This document shows positions 1-10,544 of a stretch of DNA of 64,000 nt, one piece after another. The stretch lies in the NCBI GenBank assembly GCA_030765065.1, contig CM060976.1:58140539-58204538 (forward strand), in the 5' to 3' direction. Position 1 is the stretch's first letter; each line of letters begins with the position of its first letter. The position numbers and the translations under genes were made by a program. Origin of the DNA: Deroplatys truncata (lineage: Eukaryota; Arthropoda; Insecta; Mantodea; Mantidae). The notes under the pieces were generated by a model. It saw only the letters and a list, made by a program, of their open reading frames with translations, ran no database searches and was not told where the DNA came from.

Positions 1-779
1 AAGCAAAAGAGAAACCGGTTTACATGGTGCCCTCCAACTGTTGTCAAAGAGGAAGTGCCACCCCCGCTCCCATGGGTCAGCAACCCTTGCAACGTTGCCA
101 TCCTGTCTGTTTTATGTTCTCGAAAAGCCTAAAATATCCGCACAGGAAATGCTCATAGAAAAGCTGGAACTTGGAAAATGTGTTCCAAAGCATGAGATCT
201 GTGTCTGGTTTAAATTAATGTAATAACTTCCCTTCCACTCGGTATTGCAATACCGATGTGTTTATAAAAGCAAACAGTAACAGCAGCTTATATACATACG
301 CACACTAACCTACCCAACTTAACCTAACCGGTTAAAGCTAGAAACGACATGTTTCGCTGTGGCTCGCTACGCCTAACGGACTCCGCTCCTCTCTTATTCA
401 TTTTTAGGGCGCGCGGAAAGCACAAGTCAAATCCATGTATAGTAAGGATGTTCATATATATCCTTGTTTAAGTAAGTATCGTATTTTTAACCTCACCAGA
501 GTTTTTAAATTTGCCAGTCATACGTCTGAAATACGTTGTAATGAACTTTCTTATTTTGTTAAGTTTGAGTTGCAATTCCCATGCTTCCTGAGGAAGGGTG
601 GCAAGTTTTTAAGTTGCAATTTACACGCCTATTTTTACCTAATCTGAGCTTAGCTCGCAATTTATAAATTCTTTGTGAACCTTGTATTATCGACTTGTGC
701 ATAGGTCTAAGTACTGAAGGCTTGTATAATTTTTACGCCTTTGCTTTTTTTAATGATAAAACGATTTGGACGGAAAATT
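1..779. other. 5-prime flank, no gene seen
   Basis: I see no convincing gene, repeat or RNA in this stretch. Two short open frames lack recognisable domains and look like chance. A few CCTAA-like bases near 310-330 are too short to be a telomeric tract. The last four bases before the retrotransposon (776-779, AATT) are its target-site duplication. Confidence 0.6.
776..779. repeat. Target-site duplication, left copy (AATT)
   Basis: AATT lies directly outside the left LTR and again directly outside the right LTR (9529-9532). A 4-bp duplication is normal for Ty3/Gypsy integrases. It fixes the element boundaries and shows that both ends belong to one insertion. Confidence 0.75.
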
Positions 780-1780
780 TGCGAGTGTATTACTTATAAT
801 GTTTGTTTGTGTTTACTTCATGTGAAGCCATCTTGTGACGTCATTCATTTGTTCGGTTTGTAGCTCCATCTAGTGTTAGCAATTTGCGGCAGTATTAGTT
901 TTTGTTTGAAAGAATTTTAATTTTATTTTTTTATTTAATTCTGTTTCACTGTCCTCCGGCTAGCTATTATTTCTCAGTCGAACATGTCTCTTGATCAGAG
1001 TGTGTAAACGGAAAGGAATCTTTTATCCAAATATAACACTGATGAAGAAATTTGTTTTACACATTTATTGTCGAACACGTTAACTATCACATTTATACAT
1101 TGATCTTAACACTCGCCAAACTGAAACTGTTATAATAACTTCTTACTGATCACTTTTAATCCACGTACTTCAATCTTTTGTATAATTAACTTTACCATAC
1201 TTTAGATCTTTCATAATTCTGCTGCGCGTAACTTGTGAATCTATATCCGATGTATGCCGTACTAATACTTTCGACGAATTGACTGACTGAAGACGACGTG
1301 TAGTGTACACAGATTTTTGATGAACTGGCAGACTGAAGGCGACGTGTAATGTACTAAGAATTTTGATGAACTGACCGCGATCTACCTCTGACTTGACTTT
1401 TTTTACACCCACTCCCCGATATGCCTAAATATTATAACTGAGTTACTATTGGCTAATAAAACGCGCCAACATTAGCGTCTATTTTAATATCCAATGAAAA
1501 TTATGAATACATATGCTCTAGGGAAACATTCCAGAAGGTTCTAAACGGAAAAACGCGCCAACATTACGTAACTTCCTCGTTTCCAATAATGATAAACAGC
1601 TCACTCCCTCGCTGCATTATTGCGCGCTATTATTGACAGTTTCAGTAAGGTCGTATAAACTTACTTCCCAACAATAATTACAGTCAAGAAACATCTCAAA
1701 TCAATGTCACATAAAAATGCATATTCATATTACAATCATTATTTACATTTAAGTAATTTATGATACAAATTACTGCATCA
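780..1780 (-). repeat. 3-prime LTR of the Gypsy element
   Basis: A 1,001-bp direct repeat of 8522-9528, starting TG and ending CA. Its low-coordinate edge differs from the other LTR by substitutions and small indels; the rest is about 99 percent identical. It contains an imperfect internal tandem repeat of period 46 bp (1285-1330 and 1331-1376) that is also in the other LTR. The short open frame at 1170-1412 is LTR sequence, not a gene. Confidence 0.93.
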
Positions 1781-1791
1781 TATGCCCCACT
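1781..1791 (-). promoter_or_regulatory. Putative polypurine tract
   Basis: Directly upstream (minus strand) of the 3-prime LTR the sequence reads AGTGGGGCATA. It is purine-rich and abuts the LTR start, the position where plus-strand DNA synthesis is primed in LTR retroelements. It is short and imperfect, so the call rests mostly on position. Confidence 0.5.
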
Positions 1792-2471
1792 AGAAACATA
1801 ATTATAAATATTTACAACTTGTTTGGAAATTTTATAATTGGGTTTTTAGTCTCCTAAACCTTGGAACACACGCTATCACTTTCACTTAACACTTCACACG
1901 TATTCAACACACGACATATGTTTTTTTTTTTATCTCGCCACTACTTACTGGCTCTGGTTTAATGTGTTTAGACATTAATCTAACATTACAATTTTTTATA
2001 GCCAATACTGTACCCTAAATTATTTATTTACTGTTACAAAAATTGCTCACTTTCTTAAGTTGTTGACAAAAATTTATACATTTAAGAATTTTTGTAATTA
2101 CTATACATATTTACTAAAATGTTCACCCTCTACACAAATATATTTACATCTCTTAAATCTAAGTACCGTTTCACATTTTCTGTTTGCTACATAAGTATTT
2201 GTTTTAATTATTTTTTAACCCATGTTTGTTATTTTATACTGTACATTCACAACATTCTTGGAATTATATCTACGTACTTTACTTTAATATAACATCATGC
2301 TTTATTTCAAATGCTGTTACAGTTACTAAAAAAAATGTTATTTTCCTTTTAAAGAAAACTTTAATTATGTCCAAAATATTATTTCTCCTTAAAAATGACG
2401 TACATATTTATTTAACCCTCTTACAATCCAATACATTTCTCTGCAAGTCATCTTTAACTATCCAGCATTTA
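1792..2471 (-). other. Gypsy 3-prime internal untranslated stretch
   Basis: AT-rich sequence of about 680 bp between the integrase C terminus and the 3-prime LTR, where an env gene would sit in an errantivirus. I see no long minus-strand frame, signal peptide or transmembrane pattern. The plus-strand frame at 2226-2579 is antisense to this region and to the end of integrase and is rejected as a gene. Confidence 0.7.
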
Positions 2472-3104
2472 CTATTTATCATCTTTGTCTTCTGTTTCAC
2501 CTTTATCGTCATTGTTGTATGGTTTCAGCATCTCAATAAGGAACTTTCCAATGCTTTTTCGAGTTGTTGGATTACATAACTCATATGTATTTGTTCCATA
2601 TACTTCAACAACTTCATATGGTCCATGGTATTTGAGAAACATTCGCCAATAAAGTTTATTTGCTTTATCCGACAATTTCTTGGTTTTAACCAAAACTAAA
2701 TCTCCTATTTTTATCCTCCATTCCTTTCTCTTCTTTTCTTCATGTTTCATTTTTCTTTTTATGGCCTTTTTCTTCATCCTCTCGAATGCTTTTCGGAACA
2801 TCTCTTCTTCTGTTTGTGGTATCGAGTGAGCATCTGGAATGGCTTCTGGAATTTTCTTACACACTGTATTGATCTTCTTTCCTAACTTAAGTTCACATGG
2901 TTTGTATCCAGTCACATTGTTTACTGTCTCATTTAATAGATTCTGAACGAAATTCACGTATCCATACCATTGCGTTTGTTTTCGATGACACAGAACCCTT
3001 AAATAATTTGAAATTTCCTTAATTTCCCTCTCCACTGGGTTGGAGTTCGGTCTGTATCTTGACGAAAAATATTGTTTAATGCCATTTTCAATCAGTCCAT
3101 CCAT
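2472..3104 (-). pseudogene. Gypsy pol: integrase C-terminal part
   Basis: A 210-residue frame holding the last part of the integrase. The third catalytic residue is the Glu in SNPVEREI (about residue 25), typical of the D,D35E core. Basic residues follow, then a GPY/F-type module (HGPYEV, about residues 160-165), which is known in Ty3/Gypsy integrase C termini and influences binding or multimerisation. It is in the same frame as the upstream integrase piece and separated from it only by one TAA at 3108-3110 and one further codon, so the listed Met start is not a real start. It ends in an acidic tail. Confidence 0.9.
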
Positions 3105-3107
3105 AAA

Positions 3108-3611
3108 TTATTTTCCTGTGAAATACGAAGCATTATCGCTTAATACAGATTGGATCGGTCCTCCTTCTATCACATATGACTTGAGTAGTCTATTCAAACA
3201 TGCTAAACCTGTAGGTTTTCTCAACGGGTAAATTCTTACATATTTGCTGAATATATCATAGCAGACAAATATATATTTATTTCCAAATTGACTTGGAGGC
3301 ATTGGACCATGAATATCGATACTAATTACACATCTCGGCTTATCCCTTATAACCGAATTAGTTTCAAATGCATATGCTGCATTTATTTGCTTTGCCTTCT
3401 GACACAGGTTACAGCACGATATAAATTTCCGCACTTTCTGACGCAATTTGGATATGTATAAATTTTCTAAAATCATAGAAGTTGTCCGGTCCGTCCCTGA
3501 GTGTGCTAACCCTTCGTGAAAATTCTTAATTACTTCCTTTTCCATGCTTTTCGGAACCATTACCTTCCAAACTAGGTACTTCTTTTCCATGTTTCTTGTA
3601 TAATGTCCCAT
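3108..3611 (-). pseudogene. Gypsy pol: integrase zinc-binding and core part
   Basis: A 167-residue frame. An HHCC zinc-binding pattern is visible (H32, H37, C67, C70), followed by the catalytic core with the first Asp in SIDIHGP (D99) and the second in LSDNASYF (D159). The third catalytic residue lies beyond an in-frame TAA (3108-3110). Counting through that stop, D159 and the Glu are 35 positions apart, as the family expects, so the stop replaced a codon rather than shifting the frame. The first ~20 residues overlap the preceding pol piece in another frame, placing a frameshift near 3590. Confidence 0.9.
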
Positions 3612-3831
3612 CCCGAATTGCTACAATTTCTTTCTTTGCCTCTTCAATTAGTGGTGCCTTTTCTTTAAAATCTAATAATTTTGCGTCCTCATTTTGAATT
3701 TCCCCTATATTTTTCAATTTTCTTATCATTTTTTTGCTTAAAGGAATTTCAATTGTCAATATTTTGACTTCATTTCGAGGCCTTTCAATATTTTCGGGAA
3801 TTTGTGGGTTGTAGTTCAATCTTGATAGCAA
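3526..3831 (-). pseudogene. Gypsy pol: RNase H end and linker
   Basis: A 101-residue frame covering the end of RNase H (LSRLN at its start) and the linker to integrase. The 180 bp upstream (to about 4015) encode, in the same frame but without a Met, recognisable RNase H features including YSDH and HIPGKNN, so the domain continues across the gap. The last ~20 codons are out of frame relative to the integrase piece that overlaps them. Confidence 0.8.
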
Positions 3832-4010
3832 ATCACTGAAGGTATTATTCTTGCCAGGAATGTGTATAATCTCAATATCGAATGCAGATATTGCATGAAT
3901 GTATCTAGCAAGTTTTCCACTACATAATCTACACCGTTGTATGAAAGTTAAGCTGATGTGGTCTGAATATACTTTCAGCTTTTGCTGATAAATATAGGTT
4001 TTAAAACGAA

Positions 4011-4661
4011 TTAATGAGAAATATAGTGCTCCAATTTCTGAGTTACTGAAGAATTCCGTTCAATATTTGTAAGTCCTCTAGAAGCTGTACTAATGACGTG
4101 AAAGTCATTGTTGATGTCTCGCTGTCCTAAAATTCCGGCGTATCCTTGCATTGATGCGTCGACATAAATCTCATATTCCAAATTTTCTCTAGGCCTCTCG
4201 AGCAATATGGACTTAGCAAAAAGTTCTTTTACTCTTTCAAAACATTTTTGATGATCCTCTGTCCATTTCCACTTATTGTTCTTTCGGAGTAGCTGCCGCA
4301 GTGGTTCTATTTCAGCCGAATATCTTGGTACGAACTTACTCTGAAAGTTCAATACCCCTAAGAGACGTCTAATTTGTTTTACGTTCCTTGGTGGTGGAAT
4401 TTTCATTATTGCTTCAATTCTCTTCTGATCAGGTCTTATACCTCGTTCGTCCACTACATAACCCAGAAAATTTATTTCCTTGACACAAAATTTTGATTTT
4501 AGTATGTTCACAGTCATACCATGTTGTTGTAGTTTATTTAACACATAATGGACATTATTCATGTGTTCTTCAAATGTTTGACTAATGATTAGGAAGTCGT
4601 CAATATACTTTATTAAAAAGTCATCTGCAGAATTTCCAAAGATACTGTGAATGGCTCTCAA
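4011..4661 (-). pseudogene. Gypsy pol: reverse transcriptase palm and RNase H start
   Basis: A 216-residue frame that starts inside the reverse transcriptase. It contains the catalytic YIDD box (residues 19-22), the FLGYVV motif (65-70) and the start of the RNase H domain with YVDAS (catalytic Asp near 168). The order and spacing match Ty3/Gypsy polymerases. It is frame-shifted relative to the upstream piece near a run of seven A (minus strand; 4678-4684) and again near 4015-4030 at its own end, where the RNase H reading continues in another frame. Confidence 0.92.
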
Positions 4662-5910
4662 AAATCCACTTCCTGAGTTTTTTTAAACCAAAAGGATTTA
4701 CACAAAAACGATACTGGATCCCTGAGTACTGAAATGAAGTGTAATCACGCACTTGTGGATCTAATTCCACTTGCCAATATGAAGCAGTGAGGTCAATGGA
4801 TGTCAGAAATCTCTCTCTTGAAAGTTTCGTAATTAATTGTTCAATTCCTTCATTTTGAAAATGATCAGGCTTCATATACTTGTTGACATATCTACCGTCT
4901 AATGTTAATCTCAAACTACCATCTCGTTTAATACTCCAGCAGATTGAATTTATGTACTGAGAATTGCTTTGCTCAATAATCCCATTTTCTAACATGCTAT
5001 TTATTAGTTGTCTAGCTTTGTCCCGAAGACTTATAGGTAAATTGTCATACTTGTGCCTATATGGTGGTACGTCTTCTACTTGAAATGTATGCTGATATAC
5101 ATTACATCTGCCTGGAATATTACTAAATACTGAACTATTGTTCATCAAAACATCATGAAGGATTTGTTGTTGCATTACCGTAATATTATAAGCTTCTTCA
5201 CACTTGTGTATTATTTCCTCATTTCTCTTCTCTTCCCAGCTGTTGTCTGTCTCGCTCACACGGTCGTCTTTTGTTTGGATTGTAAATTCCTCTACTTTCT
5301 CTGGCATTTCTACAAGCTGTTGAAAATATGGCGTGGTATTCCCTTCATATTCTGTGACTACCTGCTTTATCTGACTATTTCTATCAGTTTCTGTTATTTG
5401 CACAAAAAACTCTTGGTCACAAAGATTTTTCTCATCCTTTGTCATCTCAATCACAGAAACTTTCTCTTTTATAAATTGTACCTTTATTTCTCTATCGTCC
5501 TTTGTCATTTTTAACTCTTCATGTTTAAAATCTATACTTGCTTCATATTCATGAAGGAAGTCACATCCTAAAATTATGTCACAAATCAGATGGTTTACAA
5601 TTAGAAACATAACCTCAAAATTCTCTCCGCCGATAAGTATGTTAAGTAGAGCTTGTGTTTTTATGACCTGTGTCGTTCTTCCGATTGCAACACGACAAAC
5701 TAAATTACTAGTGGGAAGAGCCATAATTTTGTTACCTTCATTAATCAAATTTATGTAAAATTTCTGTGAACAAATTGAAGCTGACGAACCAGAATCTATA
5801 GTTGCAATGATCTCTTTCTTCGCAATTTCCATCCTAACATGAGGTGACTCAAAATTTTCTCCCTTATCTTTTGTTGCTATAATCTTATTACAGGGTGTGT
5901 GTGTAGGCAT
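4621..5910 (-). pseudogene. Gypsy pol: aspartic protease and reverse transcriptase N-terminal part
   Basis: A 429-residue frame. Residues 39-41 are DSG inside ATIDSGSS, the retropepsin active site, and ILGCDFL (113-119) is the second conserved protease patch. A linker of about 150 residues follows. Reverse transcriptase begins near 283 (VPPYRHKY), with the motif-A Asp in SIDLTASYW (D373) and NPFGLK at 405-410. After that the frame leaves the RT; the correct reading continues in the frame of 4011-4661. The junction is a homopolymer of seven A, so either a true lesion or a sequencing or assembly length error could explain it. It is in the same reading frame as the main gag frame. Confidence 0.92.
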
Positions 5911-5978
5911 ATTATTTGTATTGGTAATGGATACTGAATTATTAAAGACGTCCTGAGAACCTACTGCACAGGAGTCTA

Positions 5979-6293
5979 TTAACAGTTTTCCTGGTTATTT
6001 CCATGTTCACGTACAGGACTGCCATTCCTAACAGGAGCTAAAACTATCTCATTGTCGCTACCATTGTTTTGAGTTCCCCTTCCTCGAGTTCGAAATCCTC
6101 GATTTCTTAAATTATGTCCTCTTGGTACATAATTTTCTTGCCGTTCCTCAGATCTTTCCCGGTTATTGTTTTCCCTCCAGTGAGTGAAATTTCCCCTTTG
6201 TCTAATGTACCGCCTTCCATAATTTTGCCCTCTTTCAGGCAATCTTTCTGTCCTGACATAGTTTATTTGTTCCTGTCGACCTGGTCTCCTCAT
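5979..6293 (-). pseudogene. Gypsy gag: Arg/Gly-rich nucleocapsid-like tail
   Basis: A 104-residue frame rich in Arg, Gly and Asn, with RGRG and repeated RR/RG pairs. It overlaps the end of the main gag frame in a different frame and reads naturally as its continuation. There is no CCHC zinc knuckle; basic Arg/Gly-rich nucleocapsid tails occur in some retroelement Gags (family knowledge). The shift near 6290 is therefore either a mutation or a recoding site. It stops about 70 bp before the protease frame. Confidence 0.7.
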
Positions 6294-8082
6294 CTATCCT
6301 CGATCTTTCAAATTGTGGAACGTATGATTGATACCGTTGTCTGGTATTATTTTCATGACGTCTGTCTTGTCCTCTACTTTGCTGATAACTACCTTGGTAA
6401 TTTCTTCTATCTCGCACATCTAATAATCTATGCTCCCACTCTCGAGATATATCTTCTTCCTGTTGTTCCAAAGCTGTCATTAATTCTGTCATCTCATAGA
6501 TGCTACGTGGTTTTGCAATTAATAAGTAATTTTGTATCCTTAAAGGATAATGCCTTGTGAGCAAACTCACAAAATCTTCCTCATTGATTGGAGGTGACAA
6601 GTTCCTAACCTGACTTGCAAGTTTCAGTAAGTAATCAGTCATTGATATTCCCTCTCGTGGATTAAATTGACCATGACTAAGCATTGCTCGAATTCTGTGC
6701 TGTACCGTAACATTCCAAAATCTGTTCTTGAATAACCTCTTAAAGGATTCATATGTAATTTCACCCCCTGATACCATTTGTAACCAATCTAAAGTTTTCT
6801 GGTCCAAACATCTTTTGACAACTATCATTTTCAATGCTTCAGGTATCTTTTTAATTTGAAAATACTCTGATAATTCTGCAATGAACTGTACTGGACTGGA
6901 GTTTTCATTAAATTTTGGAAGTGGAAAATCACTTAAGATATGATTGTAATTTTGCAAATTCCCTATTACCATATTTAAATTCTCTAGTGTTACTTGTGCA
7001 CTCTGAGTTTCAGCATTAGCTATAAATGAAGCTGCCGCATCACTCACATTATTTGTCATACCTGAGGAACTACCTCTATCATTATTTTGTACATCTGATA
7101 CATTCACATCACATATATTTGCCCTTGAATTCAATTCTAACCTATTTATAGTACCTTGCAGATTTTCTATTGTCTGTTCCAATTTTTTATTATTCTCATT
7201 TTGAACAGCTTGGTGTTTGTTAATTTCAGAAGTTAGCTTTTGATTCAAATCTTTAGACAAATCTTTAACTTCTTCAGACAATTTATTTCTCTGTGTTTCT
7301 GACTCCTTCTGAATTTCAGATATTTCCCCTCTGAAATTAACTTGCACCTGAATTAAATCTGCATTTGTAGCCTCCATCATCTCTTTTAACTCACTTGAAA
7401 TGCTACTCATTCGGCTACCTAACTCTGTACATTTTACATCAACATGTTCGAACTTAGTATTAACCTCATTTTTTTGGTTTGATATTTCCCTGCTCATTTC
7501 TGGCATTTTCTTTGAAACTTCACCTATCTCATTTGCTATCATTTCCTGATTTTCATTTCTCATTCTCATCATGCTACTATCTAGCTCCATGAATTTCTTT
7601 TCAATTTCTTCCCTGTTTTGTTCTAAGCTCTTACCAATATCTTCCCTCAATTCCCTATGACTCTTTAGCATATCCTCCCTGTTTTGATCTATTTTCCTTT
7701 CTAATTTCTCATTACTCTTACCAATATCTTCCCTCAATTCCCTCTTATTCTTTTCCATATTCTGAGTTAGTTTTTCTAATTTCTCATTAGTCTTACCAAT
7801 ATCTTCCCTTAATTGATCTGTACTCATAATACTCTTATTTAATGTTTCACCAAAATTTCTCATCATTTCCATCATCATACTAGCATCAAAATGAACATTT
7901 CCTGCTATTCTATTCTGACTTTCTTCACTAACATTTCCTCCCTCAAATTCTACATCGTTTGAGCTATTTTCTGTAACCTGTATTGAATTACAGCTAACTG
8001 TTACATTATCCCCTTCCATTATTGTTTCTTCAATATTATTAGTAGCCATTGTTTTCTTTATCCTACCACTCCTCAAGTACAT
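6235..8082 (-). CDS. Gypsy gag: structural capsid protein with long coiled coil
   Basis: A 615-residue frame forming the shell protein. It starts MYLRSGR. Residues about 85-330 are strongly charged, heptad-like coiled coil. The block LREDIGK recurs at about 91-97, 116-122 and 145-151, suggesting internal duplication. From about 380 to 530 a retrotransposon Gag capsid-like domain is seen (PLPKFNENSS, WLQMVSGGEITYESFKRLF, LTRHYPLRIQNYL). The end is Arg- and Gln-rich. The final ~18 codons after about 6290 appear out of frame relative to the Arg/Gly-rich tail. The Met start is supported by the position just downstream of the leader and by the full coiled-coil region following it. Confidence 0.88.
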   Translation of the reverse strand: MYLRSGRIKKTMATNNIEETIMEGDNVTVSCNSIQVTENSSNDVEFEGGNVSEESQNRIAGNVHFDASMMMEMMRNFGETLNKSIMSTDQLREDIGKTNEKLEKLTQNMEKNKRELREDIGKSNEKLERKIDQNREDMLKSHRELREDIGKSLEQNREEIEKKFMELDSSMMRMRNENQEMIANEIGEVSKKMPEMSREISNQKNEVNTKFEHVDVKCTELGSRMSSISSELKEMMEATNADLIQVQVNFRGEISEIQKESETQRNKLSEEVKDLSKDLNQKLTSEINKHQAVQNENNKKLEQTIENLQGTINRLELNSRANICDVNVSDVQNNDRGSSSGMTNNVSDAAASFIANAETQSAQVTLENLNMVIGNLQNYNHILSDFPLPKFNENSSPVQFIAELSEYFQIKKIPEALKMIVVKRCLDQKTLDWLQMVSGGEITYESFKRLFKNRFWNVTVQHRIRAMLSHGQFNPREGISMTDYLLKLASQVRNLSPPINEEDFVSLLTRHYPLRIQNYLLIAKPRSIYEMTELMTALEQQEEDISREWEHRLLDVRDRRNYQGSYQQSRGQDRRHENNTRQRYQSYVPQFERSRIDEETRSTGTNKLCQDRKIA

Positions 8083-8498
8083 TTGAATGTTATAATTTTG
8101 TTTTAAAAAAAATTACTATACTCTGACCTTTGTGATGCTGTCTGTTGCTGTTACTTTGATGTCCAGCTTCCTGCCCCTCTCTCCTAGGTTATATGTTGCT
8201 TCTGCGTTGTGTTATGATGAATCTACGTCGTCTCGATGTTTTTGTGTCCACTCATCCGCGTCGTTTGTCGTTCCTATAGTTGTTTCTGGAATCTGCGTCT
8301 TCTCGATGTTTTTGTAGTTGAATTCCCCTGTTGCCTTGCAATCTCGGAATTACGATGTCCAATCATCCGCGTAGTCTGTCGTCCCTGTAGTTGTTTCTGG
8401 AATCTGCGTCTTGTAGATCAGTTCACTACTCCATTCGTTCCACATCCTGGTTAATTCTGCTACTTTCCTGGTTACTCTGCCCCTTTCCTGGTCACTTT
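8083..8498 (-). other. Gypsy 5-prime leader with internal duplication
   Basis: Untranslated stretch between the primer-binding site and gag. A 50-bp segment is repeated imperfectly at a 111-bp interval (8254-8303 and 8365-8414). Packaging and dimerisation signals normally lie here in LTR retroelements; none can be identified by eye. Plus-strand frames at 8132-8573 are antisense and rejected. Confidence 0.65.
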
Positions 8499-8518
8499 GC
8501 CCCACGTTCTGGGTGCCA
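8499..8518 (-). promoter_or_regulatory. tRNA-Lys-like primer-binding site
   Basis: Three bases inside the 5-prime LTR the minus strand reads TGGCACCCAGAACGTGGGGC. The start TGG pairs with the CCA end of a tRNA. The rest matches the complement of an insect tRNA-Lys(CUU) 3-prime end, recalled as TGGCGCCCAACGTGGGGC, except for one transition and a two-base insertion. This is where minus-strand cDNA synthesis would be primed. Confidence 0.8.
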
Positions 8519-8521
8519 ATT

Positions 8522-9528
8522 TGTGACGGGATTTACTTACAAATGTTTGTGTATGTGTGTTTACTTCATGTGAAGCCATCTTGTGACGTCATTCATTTGT
8601 TCGGTTTGTAGCTCCATCTAGTGTTAGCAATTTGCGGCAGTATTAGTTTTTGTTTGAAAGAATTTTAATTTTATTTTTTTATTTAATTCTGTTTCACTGT
8701 CCTCCAGCTAGCTATTATTTCTCAGTCGAACATGTCTCTTGATCAGAGTGTGTAAACGGAAAGGAATCTTTTATCCAAATATAACACTGATGAAGAAATT
8801 TGTTTTACACATTTATTGTCGAACACGTTAACTATCACATTTATACATTGATCTTAACACTCGCCAAACTGAAACTGTTATAATAACTTCTTACTGATCA
8901 CTTTTAATCCACGTACTTCAATATTTTGTATAATTAACTTTACCATACTTTAGATGTTTCATAATTCTGCTGCGCGTAACTTGTGAATCTATATCCGATG
9001 TATGCCGTACTAATACTTTCGACGAATTGACTGACTGAAGACGACGTGTAGTGTACACAGATTTTTGATGAACTGGCAGACTGAAGGCGACGTGTAATGT
9101 ACTAAGAATTTTGATGAACTGACCGCGATCTACCTCTGACTTGGCTTTTTATACACCCACTCCCCGATATGCCTAAATATTATAACTGAGTTACTATTGG
9201 CTAATAAAACGCGCCAACATTAGCGTCTATTTTAATATCCAATGAAAATTATGAATACATATGCTCTAGGGAAACATTCCAGAAGGTTCTAAACGGAAAA
9301 ACGCGCCAACATTACGTAACTTCCTCATTTCCAATAAGGATAAACAGCTCACCCCCTCGCTGCATTATTGCGCGCTATTATTGACAGTTTCAGTAAGGTC
9401 GTATAAACTTACTTCCCAACAATAATTACAGTCAAGAAACATCTCAAATCAATGTCACATAAAAATGCATATTCATATTACAATCATTATTTACATTTAA
9501 GTAATTTATGATACAAATTACTGCATCA
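8522..9528 (-). repeat. 5-prime LTR of the Gypsy element
   Basis: A 1,007-bp copy of 780-1780, TG to CA, carrying the same 46-bp internal tandem repeat (9033-9078 and 9079-9124). As 5-prime LTR it should hold the promoter for the minus-strand transcript. I did not identify a confident TATA box or initiator by eye. Confidence 0.93.
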
Positions 9529-9532
9529 AATT
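9529..9532. repeat. Target-site duplication, right copy (AATT)
   Basis: Matches 776-779 on the other side of the element. Confidence 0.75.
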
Positions 9533-10544
9533 ATACCCTAAAAGAACATTGTATGCAAATTATGTTTTTATTTTCTAAAACGGTTCTAATCATCATGATA
9601 AAAACCACATACACACATAAGTTTTGGCAAGGCTAATTAAAAACAGTATACATATATAGTTCTTATTCTTTCAGAATAGATTTTTCATTCCAAAACTTTC
9701 CAATGTAAATAACTATTTATTTAATTTTAATTTAATTTATCCAAAAGACCCGGTTTACATAATTGAGGCCAGACTTTAAAGCCAGCCTTCATTGCGTTTT
9801 AGGAAATCTTAATTATTAACAAAACAGTTTCCACACATTTGCAATTTCGTGGATCAGGGTATCAATTTTTAACTGTCTGTAGGGAATTTTAATTAGCCCT
9901 GCGATATGCATTCACAGAAATGTTAGCATACGAAAAGCTGTTTATTGATCTATCAAAAGAAAGGTTAACATTTAAACTGTACGTTTCAGAAATAAACAAT
10001 TTCATCATAAGTTTTCAGTGCTTGATTACGAGTACGAATTCATCCCACATAGCAAGTACAGTTGTGCTGGTTACCTGGTATTTCATAGTGTTATATTTTA
10101 AATGATTTCATTTATGACCTTCTGTACTTTATAATAATAACATTTTGTGGTATAATAGGTTAAAATAATGTTTATATTTGAGATAAAAACGTTACGCCTG
10201 AGGGTGATAATTTTCACGATATTATAAATATTAGCTTTAATATTCTGTGGCATACGATGCTGTATTCGATCTTAAAATATAATGGAGTAATTATTTGAAT
10301 TAGACATGCAGATTTATCGTTGCTCAATGGGAACATGGTGTCACCAATTTTGGTTTTCTTGCATGGATGTAAATTATATTGAAATTATTAGCACACACAA
10401 TCAGAGTAAATTGAAATGGTACGGAAAAGGGTAATTCCTGAAGATGTTCTAATGGGTGGTGCGTGTGCAATGATTTCATTGGTCCCTAAAAGTTTTTATT
10501 TTCTATTTGAGTAATAGTACAAGTTATTTTAAAAAGTAGAAACA
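9533..10544. other. AT-rich stretch, no gene seen
   Basis: Mostly A and T with stop codons in all frames. A short segment near 9570-9610 faintly resembles the internal part of the dispersed HINE-like repeat, too weakly to call. Confidence 0.5.

Larger units (their letters stand above)
780..9528 (-). mobile_element. Complete Ty3/Gypsy-type LTR retrotransposon
   Basis: About 8.75 kb, read on the minus strand: 5-prime LTR (8522-9528), primer-binding site, leader, gag, protease, reverse transcriptase, RNase H, integrase, purine-rich tract and 3-prime LTR (780-1780). The order protease-RT-RNaseH-integrase, with integrase last, is the Ty3/Gypsy order. Both LTRs run TG to CA and the insertion is flanked by AATT. 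No envelope frame is present between the integrase end (2472) and the 3-prime LTR. The LTRs differ at about 8 positions over some 965 well-aligned bases, with more change and small indels in the outermost ~35 bases at the low-coordinate end. Despite this youth, pol is interrupted several times, so the copy as read is not autonomous. Confidence 0.95.

Noticed and set aside
300..335. CCTAACC-like words as telomeric repeat
   Set aside because: Only one or two irregular units; insect telomeric tracts are long arrays.
2226..2579. 117-codon plus-strand frame as an env or other gene
   Set aside because: It is antisense to the Gypsy 3-prime region and overlaps the true integrase frame; no signal or membrane pattern consistent with env.
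5155..5514. 119-codon plus-strand frame
   Set aside because: Exact shadow of the protease-RT frame on the minus strand; hydrophobic bias is a side effect of the antisense of a Lys/Glu-rich protein.
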